From positions 3,906,001-3,970,000 of the forward strand of contig NZ_CP044549.1 of assembly GCF_009859475.1 (NCBI RefSeq): a stretch of DNA of 64,000 bases, given 5' to 3'. A program made the position numbers and the translations under genes. Source of the stretch: Hydrogenophaga sp. BPS33. GTDB taxonomy: Bacteria > Pseudomonadota > Gammaproteobacteria > Burkholderiales > Burkholderiaceae_C. Positions 1-10,900 of this stretch are shown here, piece after piece. Below the pieces are notes generated by a model. That model saw only the letters and a list, made by a program, of their open reading frames with translations. It was not told the origin of the DNA and did no database searches. How positions within the stretch are numbered: position 1 is the first letter of the stretch; every line of letters begins with the position of its first letter.

Positions 1-1667
1 GGTGTGACGTTGCGCCGCACCTCGTGGCAATAGGTGTCGCGCACCAGCGAGTTGCTGATGGTCAGCAGCAGGCCATCGGCGGTGGACAGCGCGGCGGCGA
101 GACCTCCCGCCGCCACCAGCCCCGACACCACGTAAGGCATGCCGCCCAGCTCGGGCGTGGCGAGCATGATCACGTCGGCCCCCAGCCGCAGCTCGCCGAA
201 CTGCAGGATGCCGTCGCCGTTGACATCGCTCACGGAGATCAGCGAATCGTCGAGCCGCGACCATTGCCCGATCCACGCGGGCAAGGCATCGAAACTGCTG
301 CCCACCACGTTCGCCATGACTTCGTACTTCACCAGCACCGCGAGCGCGGGTGCGCTCAGGTACAAGAGGGTGATGAAGAAGAGCGACCACGCGACCGATT
401 CGCGCGCGGTCGCCACGGAGGGGGTGGTGTAGTAGCGCGTGAGCAGGTGCGGCAGCCCCGCGGTGCCCACCATCAGGCAGAACATGAGGGCCAGGAAGTT
501 GGCGCGCGCGGACTGGAACACCGCACGCTCGGCCGGCGTGCCGTCGGGGTCGCCCGCAAACGCCTGGCTGTGCGGGATGAGCCCGCCCAGCGGCCGGGAC
601 CTTTCTTCGCTTTCCTGCAAGGCACGCGTCCAGCGCTCGCGCGCCGTGGGCACGTCGGGCGGCAATGCCGCCAGTTCGCGGGTAGCGGCGATCACCAGTT
701 CCATGTCGGCGTTCTGCGATTTCAAGGTGCGCACGCGCTCCTGCTTGGCCGCGCGCTGGCGCTTGAGCGTGCCCTCCACATCCTGCAGCCACACCGCGTA
801 TTCACGGGCACGCCGGCCAAAAGCCTCCTGCACCGCCCTTTCCGCGGGAGATGCGAGCAAGTCCTTTTCGAGCTCCGCGATCTTCGTCAACTGCTGGCCG
901 TACACCAACGGTGCGAGCGGGTTGCCCAACTGCTTGTACGCCAGCCACGACACCGGGATGAGGAACGCCAGCAGCAAGATGACGTACTGCGCCACCTGGG
1001 TCCAGGTGATCGCGCGCATGCCACCCAGAAACGAACACAGCACCACGCCCCCCAGGCCGAGCATGATGCCGATCTCGAACTGCACGCCGGTCAGGCGCGA
1101 GGCCACCAGGCCGATGCCGTAGATCTGCGCGATCACGTAGGTGAACGAGCACAGCACCGCGGAGAATGCCGCGATGCGCCGTGGCCAGCGCCCGCCAAAG
1201 CGCACCTCGAAATAGTCGGGCACGGTGTACAGATTGAGCCTGCGCAGGTGCGGCGCGATGAGCAGGGCCACCAGGCAGAAGCCACCGGTCCAGCCCAGCA
1301 CATACGCCAGGCCACCGGCCTGCCACTCGGTGCCGCCAAACCCCTGCAGATACAGCCCACCCGCCAGGCTGATGAAGGAGGCCGCGCTCATCCAGTCGGC
1401 CGCCGCGGCCATGCCGTTGTAGACCGGCGGGATGCGCCTGCCGGCCACGTAGTACTCGTCCGGCACGGCGGTGCGGCCATAGATGCCGATGCCACCGTAC
1501 ATCATCACCGTTGCGAACAGAAAGATCGGCCCTAGCCAGCGGCGCGACAGACCGCTGTGCTCGGCCCACGCCATCAACAGCATGAAGGCGATGAGCGCCA
1601 GCACGTAGAACGCCAGGATGCGGCGCAGGCGGCGTTTGTAGGCCGCGTAGGCCGGGGCGTCAGACAT
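1..1667 (-). CDS. VC_2705-type sodium:solute symporter (3' end outside window)
   Basis: Inner-membrane sodium-coupled symporter of the SSS family, acetate/ActP-like branch. Translated from an ATG at 1665-1667 it begins MSDAPAYAAYKRRLRR and runs off the window edge after about 555 residues. Several hydrophobic helices are visible, with an SSS-like stretch AAADWMSAASFISLAGG near residues 88-104. A long hydrophilic, coiled-coil-like insert (about residues 260-390) separates helices, as is usual in this subfamily. A loop DVNGDGILQFGEL resembles an EF-hand calcium site. The start overlaps the stop of the upstream DUF4212 gene by 8 bases, so the two are translated together. The substrate cannot be read from sequence; short carboxylates are the usual guess. 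Confidence 0.9.
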   Translation of the reverse strand, partial: MSDAPAYAAYKRRLRRILAFYVLALIAFMLLMAWAEHSGLSRRWLGPIFLFATVMMYGGIGIYGRTAVPDEYYVAGRRIPPVYNGMAAAADWMSAASFISLAGGLYLQGFGGTEWQAGGLAYVLGWTGGFCLVALLIAPHLRRLNLYTVPDYFEVRFGGRWPRRIAAFSAVLCSFTYVIAQIYGIGLVASRLTGVQFEIGIMLGLGGVVLCSFLGGMRAITWTQVAQYVILLLAFLIPVSWLAYKQLGNPLAPLVYGQQLTKIAELEKDLLASPAERAVQEAFGRRAREYAVWLQDVEGTLKRQRAAKQERVRTLKSQNADMELVIAATRELAALPPDVPTARERWTRALQESEERSRPLGGLIPHSQAFAGDPDGTPAERAVFQSARANFLALMFCLMVGTAGLPHLLTRYYTTPSVATARESVAWSLFFITLLYLSAPALAVLVKYEVMANVVGSSFDALPAWIGQWSRLDDSLISVSDVNGDGILQFGELRLGADVIMLATPELGGMPYVVSGLVAAGGLAAALSTADGLLLTISNSLVRDTYCHEVRRNVT

Positions 1668-1926
1668 CGGTGGACCTGGCGCCCTCTTCTTCGTTTTTCT
1701 CCAGCCGGCGCATGGCGACGGCGTAGACCACGACGACGCCGATGAACACCAGGACCGCGCCCTGGGCCGCCATCCAGAAATGCACAGGCCAGCCGTTGAC
1801 GACGAAGCTCAGTTCGCGCGCGAAGAAGCAGACGCCGAACGACGCCAGAAACATGACCGACAACAAGACCGCCTTGAGCACCAGGGCACGGCGGTCGTGT
1901 GTGTCGGTCGAGGATGGCGCGGACAT
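1660..1926 (-). CDS. DUF4212 small subunit of sodium:solute symporter
   Basis: An 88-aa protein with two predicted transmembrane helices (about residues 15-36 and 45-68) and an acidic C-terminus. DUF4212 proteins are encoded directly before VC_2705-type symporters and are annotated as their small subunit. Here the stop codon lies inside the start of the symporter gene, supporting co-translation and a partner role. A short inverted repeat (CATCGC-att-GCGATG, 1935-1949) lies just upstream and may be part of the promoter or operator. The function of the small subunit itself is not established. Confidence 0.88.
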   Translation of the reverse strand: MSAPSSTDTHDRRALVLKAVLLSVMFLASFGVCFFARELSFVVNGWPVHFWMAAQGAVLVFIGVVVVYAVAMRRLEKNEEEGARSTDV

Positions 1927-1992
1927 CGCCCGATCATCGCATTGCGATGACCGGTGATGCCTAGGTGTTTGCTCGGAACCCTCTGAGCATGA

Positions 1993-4386
<2,394 letters not shown>

Positions 4387-4549
4387 GGGACTAGCTCCTA
4401 AGGTTAAAAAACCGGGGCGTACCCTGCGCAGCGTGGTGACCTGTTGTTCTGTTATGGGTCTGAGGCCGGGGCAGGGAAACAGGGTCGGGGCGGCGGGCGG
4501 TCGATAATCGGCGCCAGCAAAACACTCCGCATTGTAAGGACGCGCCACC
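4387..4549. promoter_or_regulatory. Divergent ppsA/ppsR intergenic region
   Basis: This 163-base gap must carry the promoters of both ppsA (minus) and ppsR (plus). A GATAAT at 4503-4508 could be a -10 element for ppsR, but no convincing -35 is seen. The ppsA ribosome-binding site lies at 4394-4399 on the minus strand. The promoter assignments are weak. Confidence 0.35.
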
Positions 4550-5371
4550 ATGGCCCTTCGCACGGTCTTCTTCATCTCGGACGGTACCGGCATCACCGCC
4601 GAGACTTTTGGCAATGCCATCCTGAACCAGTTCGAAGCCCAGATGCGCCGCGTGCGCCTGCCCTTTCTGGACAGCGTGGACAAGGCCCACCAGGCCGTGC
4701 GCCAGATCAACCATGCGGCCGATCTGGAAGGCAACCGCCCGCTGGTATTCACGACCGTGGTCGACCTGGACGTGCTCAACGTGTTCCGTACCCAGTGCAA
4801 GGGCGTGCTGCTGGACATGTTCGGCACGTTCATCGCACCGCTGGAACACGAGCTGGGCATCAAATCCAACCACCGCGTGGGCCGTTTCTCGGACGCTTCC
4901 AAGAGCCAGGCCTACCACGACCGTATCGAGGCGATCAACTTCTCGCTGGAGCACGACGACGGCCAGAGCCACAAGGACCTGGAAGGCTCGGACGTGATCC
5001 TGGTGGGCGTGAGCCGCAGCGGCAAGACGCCGACCTCGCTCTACCTGGCCATGCAGTACGGGCTCAAGGCCTCGAACTACCCGCTCATTCCGGAGGATTT
5101 CGAGCGCCGCCAGCTCCCGCCGGCCCTGGTGAAGCACCGCAAGAAAATCTTCGGGCTGACCATCGCGCCCGAGCGCCTGAGCGAGATCCGCAACGAACGC
5201 CGGCCCAATTCACGCTACGCCGACCTCTCCAACTGCCGCATGGAAGTGAGCGAGGCCGAGGCCATGATGCGGCGCGAGGGCATCCGCTGGCTCTCGACCA
5301 CCACCAAGTCGATCGAGGAAATCGCCACCACCATCCTGCAGGAGGTCCGCCCTGAACGCCTGGAGTACTAG
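4550..5371 (+). CDS. ppsR: PEP synthase regulatory protein (bifunctional kinase/phosphotransferase)
   Basis: A 273-aa protein of the DUF299/PSRP family. Known members control PEP synthase through ADP-dependent threonine phosphorylation and phosphate-dependent dephosphorylation. The sequence opens with the family signature [16 protein letters not shown] and has a P-loop GVSRSGKT at residues 153-160, followed by LYLA. It is transcribed divergently from ppsA, the classical arrangement, so ppsA is the probable substrate. The length is typical and no anomaly was seen. A hairpin-rich repeat begins 8 bases after the stop. Confidence 0.96.
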   Translation: MALRTVFFISDGTGITAETFGNAILNQFEAQMRRVRLPFLDSVDKAHQAVRQINHAADLEGNRPLVFTTVVDLDVLNVFRTQCKGVLLDMFGTFIAPLEHELGIKSNHRVGRFSDASKSQAYHDRIEAINFSLEHDDGQSHKDLEGSDVILVGVSRSGKTPTSLYLAMQYGLKASNYPLIPEDFERRQLPPALVKHRKKIFGLTIAPERLSEIRNERRPNSRYADLSNCRMEVSEAEAMMRREGIRWLSTTTKSIEEIATTILQEVRPERLEY

Positions 5372-5378
5372 ATAGGAC

Positions 5379-5484
5379 TCCCCCCTGCGCCGCTGACGCG
5401 GCTTCCCCCCTCTCTTGCGCGCCTTCGGCGCTTGGAGGGGGGACGGCATCTTGGGCCGGCGCAGCCGTCCCTTGATGCCTCTGG
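5379..5484 (+). repeat. GC-rich hairpin repeat, copy A (type I)
   Basis: Intergenic repeat beginning CTCCCCCCTGCGCCGCTG, with an internal GCGCCTTCGGCGC hairpin, a CCCCCCTC/GAGGGGGG pairing and a GGGCCGGCGCAGCC core. Closely similar copies lie at 27264-27370 and 59535-59640 and, inverted, at 53499-53595. It follows ppsR directly in the same orientation. The rest of the gap to 5662 contains nothing gene-like. Confidence 0.85.
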
Positions 5485-5662
5485 ATGAGGCACGCTCGCC
5501 AGAGAGAGAGTGTGTGGCGTTTGGGGCCGGTGCGGCCTCCCCTTGTGGGGAACGGCCTCGCGTCAGAGATACGTCAGTCAGAGCCCAAAGAATGCGCGGG
5601 CGGGCGATGTCCGTTCCCGCCCAACCCATGCCCCGCGGCATGCCTCAGCCCTATCCGAGACC

Positions 5663-5848
5663 ATGATCAAGATCTTCATCGCCTTCGCCATCTTTGCCGC
5701 CATTGCCCTGTTCGCCCTCATGAAGGGCGGCGATATCGACATGGGTGGTGAGAAACACGGCATGGACGCACCCCACGCCGAACAGGCAGCACCCGCAGCA
5801 CCGGCGGCAACACCCGCTGCGCCCGCGCCGGCCGAGCCTGCCAAGTAA
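5663..5848 (+). CDS. Small single-pass membrane protein with Ala/Pro tail
   Basis: A 61-aa ORF starting [20 protein letters not shown], which is one hydrophobic N-terminal helix, then a short polar part ([17 protein letters not shown]) and a low-complexity Ala/Pro/Glu tail. No named family was recognised. The same frame stays open upstream, but this ATG places the hydrophobic segment at the N-terminus, the usual form of small inner-membrane proteins. A strong hairpin with an AT-rich tail follows at 5871-5909. It is probably a real short gene, but no function can be assigned. Confidence 0.6.
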   Translation: MIKIFIAFAIFAAIALFALMKGGDIDMGGEKHGMDAPHAEQAAPAAPAATPAAPAPAEPAK

Positions 5849-5870
5849 AAAGTCCAACGCCCGTCCGACC

Positions 5871-5909
5871 GTGGCCACCCGGGGGAAGCCCGCGTGGCCA
5901 CATTTATTT
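5871..5909 (+). terminator. Probable intrinsic terminator
   Basis: GTGGCCAC at both ends of a 31-base stem-loop (5871-5901) with a partly pairing GGG/CCC interior, followed by ATTTATTTA. It separates the small membrane-protein gene from the caspase operon. Confidence 0.6.
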
Positions 5910-5921
5910 ACAAGTTGCCAT

Positions 5922-5950
5922 TTGCCTGACCCCGGCGGACACTACAGAAT
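5922..5950 (+). promoter_or_regulatory. Candidate promoter of the caspase-CHAT-TIR operon
   Basis: TTGCCT (5922-5927), 17 bases, then CAGAAT (5945-5950) resembles a sigma-70 promoter and sits 43 bases before the first ATG of the operon. It lies just after the probable terminator. The -10 match is imperfect. Confidence 0.35.
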
Positions 5951-5993
5951 CCGCGACGGATTTCACATTCAGAAACCACCCGGGAGGAGCGCC

Positions 5994-6896
5994 ATGGTCA
6001 ACAAGGCAACCAGCGAATCCAAGAGGCCCAAGGCCCACTCGCTGCACATTGGTCTCAACGAAGTCAGCGCGGCCCATTACGAAGGTTGGACCGGGCCGCT
6101 GGCGGCCTGTGAATTCGACGCGCACGACATGGCCGCGCTGGCCAAGGCCCAGGGCATCAAGAGCAGCTTGCTCATCACCAAAAAGGCCACACGGGCACAG
6201 GTGCTGGCGGCGATCCGCAAGGCCGCCGAGGCGCTGGTCAGCGGTGACTTTTTCTTCATGACCTTCTCCGGCCATGGCGGACAGATCCCCGATGTGAGCG
6301 GCGAGGAAGAGGACAAGCTGGACGAAACCTGGTGTCTGTTCGACGGCCAGTTGATCGACGACGAGCTGTACTACGAGCTGAGCCGCTTCAAGGCGGGTGT
6401 GCGCATCCTGGTGCTCTCCGACAGCTGCCACAGCGGCACCGTCGTTCGTGCCCGCGTGCCCGCCGCCGCAACGCCCGAGCAGCGCCCGCGCATCATGCCG
6501 CGCCCTGTCGCGCTGCGGGTCTACGCGGGCCACAAAGCCTTCTACGACAAGCTCCAGAGCGATGTGGCCAAGGCCGCGGGCGGCCGTGTGGAAGATCCCG
6601 ACACCGCCCTGGCCAATGTAACTGTGAGCACCCGGCTCACCGCCATCGTCAAGAAGTTCTCACCCTCGCTGATCCTCATCTCGGGATGCCAGGACAACCA
6701 GTTCTCCATGGACGGCAACCACAACGGGGCCTTCACCGAGCAGTTGCTGAGTGTGTGGAACAACGGGGGATTCAAGGGGAGCTACGCCAGCTTCCACGCG
6801 CGCATCCGAGCGGGCATGCCGCCCTCGCAATCGCCCAACCTGTTCACGCTCGGTCCTGCGGCGGCCTTTCTGAAGCAGGCGCCTTTCGCGGTCTGA
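5994..6896 (+). CDS. Caspase-family (peptidase C14) protease
   Basis: A 300-aa stand-alone caspase/metacaspase-like protein. The catalytic dyad is visible: His94 in [12 protein letters not shown] and Cys145 in [11 protein letters not shown], each at the end of a hydrophobic beta-strand as expected. The N-terminal [12 protein letters not shown] and the [17 protein letters not shown] stretch fit the p20 start. No signal peptide, membrane segment or fused sensor domain is present, so it is predicted to be cytoplasmic and to act with partners. The ATG at 5994 is preceded by GGGAGGAG. It is the first gene of a five-gene operon (42 bases to the next gene). Substrates are unknown; processing of an operon protein such as the CHAT or metalloprotease product is an inference. 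Confidence 0.93.
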   Translation: MVNKATSESKRPKAHSLHIGLNEVSAAHYEGWTGPLAACEFDAHDMAALAKAQGIKSSLLITKKATRAQVLAAIRKAAEALVSGDFFFMTFSGHGGQIPDVSGEEEDKLDETWCLFDGQLIDDELYYELSRFKAGVRILVLSDSCHSGTVVRARVPAAATPEQRPRIMPRPVALRVYAGHKAFYDKLQSDVAKAAGGRVEDPDTALANVTVSTRLTAIVKKFSPSLILISGCQDNQFSMDGNHNGAFTEQLLSVWNNGGFKGSYASFHARIRAGMPPSQSPNLFTLGPAAAFLKQAPFAV

Positions 6897-6938
6897 GCCG
6901 CACCACTGCATTTCCGCTTCTCCCACCAAGGAGGTCTC

Positions 6939-7886
6939 ATGCTGGGTATTCAGGACCACCGCCTCACCGGCGACGACGTGAGCTTTCGGCAGACACCCAA
7001 CGCGGGCGGCAGCCTGCGCGCACGCTATGTGCTGCTGCACTACACCGCGGGCCGCAACCTGGAGAGTTCGGTGGAGTCCTTGTGCACGAAGAAGCCGCAG
7101 GGCAATGCGTCGGCGCACATCGTGCTCGGGCGCGATGGCCGCATCGTGCAGCTCGCGCCGTTCAACGTGGTCACCTGGCACGCCGGTGTGAGCCAGTGGA
7201 ACGGGCTCGATGGGCTGAACCACCACGCCATCGGCATCGAGATGGACAACGCCGGCCTGTTGCAGCGCGATGGCGAACGCTATGTGTCGTGGTTCGGCAA
7301 ACCCTACCCCGACGACGAAGTGCGCCTGGCCGAACACCGCCATGGCGGCGGCGTGAAGCCCTGGCACCACTACACCGAGGTGCAGATCGCGCGCGCGCTT
7401 GAACTCTGCGAGCTGCTGGTGGCGCACTACGGCCTGGAAGACGTGCTGGGCCACGAAGACGTGGCGCGCGGCCGCAAGATCGACCCGGGCCCGGCGTTCC
7501 CGCTTGGCGCGGTGCGCGCGCGCGCCGTCGGCCGGGGTGCCGATGTGTCGCCGCGCCTGGTGGTCAATGCCTCCAGCCTGAACATCCGCAGCGGTCCGGG
7601 CGCCGAATTCCCCAAGGTCGCGCCCGCGCTCAAACGGGGCGCCGAGCTGGTGCTGCTCGAACCGCAAGACCGCTGGAGCCGCGTGGCGGTGGTCGGCGGC
7701 ACCGACCTGGAAGGCTGGGTCTGCAACGACTTCGTGAGCCGCTTGCCCGCCACGCGCTCGGGGCCCGGCGCTGCCGTGCTCTCACGCGCGCAGCGGGCTT
7801 TGGCACCGACACGCGCCACGCCGCGCAAGGCGGCGGCGAAACCTCCCGCCCGAAAGGCTGCAACCAAGGCGCGCAGCAGAACCTGA
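6939..7886 (+). CDS. N-acetylmuramoyl-L-alanine amidase with SH3 domain
   Basis: A 315-aa protein. Residues about 25-185 form an Amidase_2/AmpD-like domain, a zinc enzyme cutting the MurNAc-L-Ala bond of peptidoglycan. Probable zinc ligands are His34 (LLHYTAG), His172 (GHEDVARG) and Asp182. Residues about 205-268 form a bacterial SH3 domain (LNIRSGPGAEFPKVAP), and the last 50 residues are a Lys/Arg/Ala-rich tail. There is no signal peptide, which is odd for an enzyme whose usual substrate is in the periplasm; it may act on cytosolic muropeptides, need lysis, or be exported another way. AAGGAGG precedes the ATG. The downstream gene starts 36 bases later. Confidence 0.92.
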   Translation: MLGIQDHRLTGDDVSFRQTPNAGGSLRARYVLLHYTAGRNLESSVESLCTKKPQGNASAHIVLGRDGRIVQLAPFNVVTWHAGVSQWNGLDGLNHHAIGIEMDNAGLLQRDGERYVSWFGKPYPDDEVRLAEHRHGGGVKPWHHYTEVQIARALELCELLVAHYGLEDVLGHEDVARGRKIDPGPAFPLGAVRARAVGRGADVSPRLVVNASSLNIRSGPGAEFPKVAPALKRGAELVLLEPQDRWSRVAVVGGTDLEGWVCNDFVSRLPATRSGPGAAVLSRAQRALAPTRATPRKAAAKPPARKAATKARSRT

Positions 7887-7922
7887 GCCCGATCGCCGCC
7901 CGCCCATGAAGAAAGTGCCCGC

Positions 7923-10900
7923 ATGAAAACCCCCTCCTCTGCCCCGGCCATCACCTTCATCGTGCGGGGCCAACCGCAGCCGATGGCAGGCGCCACGCGG
8001 GGCGGCGCCACGAGCGCCGCATCGCTGTCGTCGTTCGGCGGCCAAGGCACGCTCACGCAGCGCGTGGTGGTGGGCGCCATGCGCGGCAGCAGCGACACCG
8101 TGCGTGTGAGCGCGCGGCCCGGCCTGGACGCCGTGGTGCTGCACATCAGCAACGGCCCCTCGCTCATGCTGCACCCCGAGACCGCACGCGACCTGATGCT
8201 GGCGCAATCGGGCCTGACGCGCAGCACCGCCGCTGGCCGCTCGCGCGGTCAAGCGCTGCCCAACGACGTGAACGTGCCCACGCAGCTCAGCTGGCAGGGC
8301 CTGGAGCAGGCGGGCGCGGCCACGCGCGGCACTGCGCGCGGGCGCATGGGCGAGGTGCTGCTCTCGGCCATCGAAGTGGTCACCGGCCTGCTGAAGGAGC
8401 CTGCGGCCAAGCTCACCGCGGCGAAGATCGGCGCGCGCGTGGACGGGCAGGTCGATCCCGGCGTATACGCCCTGCGGGCCGACGCTTTCTCCGCGCCGCT
8501 CAAAGGCCGTCCGAAGCTCGACAAGATCCCGCTGCCCGACCAGCCCGACGCGCCGGTGCTGGTGCTGCTGCACGGCACCTTCTCCAACACCCAGGGCACC
8601 TTCGGCAAACTCTGGCAGGAACACCCACACAAGGTGCGCGAGCTGTTCGCGCGCTATGGCGACCGTGTCTACGGCTTGGACCACCCCACCCTGCTGGCCA
8701 GCCCGATCGAGAACGCGCTCCTGCTCGCGCGCGCCCTGCCCAAAGGAGCGCGGCTGCACCTGCTCACCCACTCGCGCGGCGGGCTGGTGGCCGAGGTGCT
8801 GGCGCGCGTGTGCGCACGCCCCGAGCTAGACGAACGCCCGCTGACCGCGTTCAAGGACCCGGCCCACCGCCAACAGCTCAAGGCCCTGCGCGAACTGGCC
8901 GCCGAGCTCAAGGGCCGCGACGTGCGCGTGGAACGCGTGGTGCGCGTGGCCTGCCCGGCGCGCGGCACCCTGCTCGCGTCCAAGCGGCTGGACGCTTATG
9001 TGTCGGTGCTCAAGTGGTCGCTGGAGCTGGCCAACATCCCGGTCGCGCCCTTGCTGATCGACTTCATCGGCGAGGTCGCCAGCCAGCGCACCGACCCGGC
9101 CTTGCTGCCCGGCCTGGAGGCCATGACGCCGCTGAGCCCGCTGGTGCAATGGCTGCACGAGAGCGACGGCGGCGCGCCCCTGCCGGGGCAGTTGCGTGTG
9201 GTGGCGGGGGACATCCAGGGCGACTCGATCATGTCCTGGGTCAAGACCTTGCTGGCCGATGCCTTCTACTGGACCGACAACGACCTGGTGGTGCAGACGC
9301 GTTCCATGTACGGCGGCACGCCGCGCGCGCCAGCGGGCGGCCACGCGGCGGCCACCTTCGTACTGGAACGCGGCGGCAAGGTGACGCACTTCGCCTACTT
9401 CAGCCACCCGCGCACGGCCGAAGCCATTTGCAGCGCGCTGATCGAAGACACGCCGGCCGGCTTTCGCCCGATCGGCCCGATGTCCTGGGCCGGCAGCACC
9501 AGCGACGGCTTGCGCGGCCGCGCCCGTGCGGGCACCGAGGCTGCAGCGGCCGAGCGCCCCGCCGTCATCCTGCTGCCCGGCATTCTGGGCAGCCACCTGG
9601 CGGTGGATGGCAAACGCGTCTGGCTGAGCATGCGCATCCTCGGCGGCCTCGACAAGCTGGGCTACCAGGAAGGCGCGAACAATGTGCAGGCGGACGGGCC
9701 GATCGGCATGGTCTACGACGCCCTGGCCGAGTTCCTCTCGGCCACACACCAGGTGATCGAGTTCTCGTTCGACTGGCGCCGCCCGATCGAAGAGGAGGCC
9801 GCCCGCCTGGCGGGCGTGATCGACCAGGCCTTGAGCGCACGCGCCACCACCGGCCAGCCGGTGCGGCTGATCGCGCATTCCATGGGCGGCGTGGTCGCGC
9901 GCACGGTGCAGCTGGAACGCCCCGACGTCTGGCAGCGCTGGCTCGAACGCCCGGGCTCGCGCCTGCTGATGCTGGGCACGCCCAACGGCGGCTCGTACGC
10001 GCCCATGCAGGTGCTCACCGGCGACGACACCATGGGCAATGCGCTGTCCTCCTTCGGCCTGCCCTTCCGGGACCAAAAGGCACGCCAGCTGATGGCCGCC
10101 ATGCCCGGTCTGATCCAGCTGCAGGCCGGCCTGCTCGACACCGCGCAAGGCCTGGCGCAGAGCGCGCGTTGGCAGGCCCTGGCCGAGCAGGACATGCAGA
10201 CGCTGGAGCAGGCCAACTTCTGGCATGGCGAGGACAGCCTGCGCACCATCTACCAATGGGGCGTTCCTCCGCAGGCCGTGCTCGACCGCGCGGTGGCCCT
10301 GCGCCAGCGGCTGGACCGCCAGCGCGACGAGGCCTTGGCCGGGTTCCGGGACCGTGTGGTCATGGTGGTGGGCCGGGCGTCGAGCACACCGGCCGGCTTC
10401 GAGATCGATGCGCGCGAAGGCTTGGTCTACCTCAACCAGCCCGAAGGCGGCGACGGGCGCGTCACGCTCTCCAGCGCGCTGCTGCCGGGCGTGCGGGCTT
10501 GGAAAGTCGATGCCCCGCACGGCGATCTGCCGGACGTGGCACACGCCTTCGAGGCCTACCTGGACCTGCTGCAACACGGTGACACCCAGCGCCTGCCGCT
10601 GGTCACCACGGTGCCTGCCACACGCGGCACCGGCGCGGACACGCCCGCCGCCCTGGCGCGCAGCCGGCCTTCACGGCAGCGCAACCTGCTTGTGGAGCCG
10701 CCTGCCGATGCCCGCGAAGTGCTCGGCTTCGCCGACGAGGCGCCCGCCGCCACCGCACCGGCCCACACCGCGCTGCGCATCACGGTCATCAACGCCAACC
10801 TCAAGTTCGTGAGCCACACGGTGATGGTCGGCCACTACGTGTCGTCCACACTCACGGGCACCGAAGGGGTGGTGGACCGCTTCATCGGCGGCGTGATGTC

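Noticed and set aside
4387..4902. Upstream extension of the ppsA reading frame
   Set aside because: It overlaps ppsR on the other strand, and the true N-terminus with AGGAGC is at 4386.
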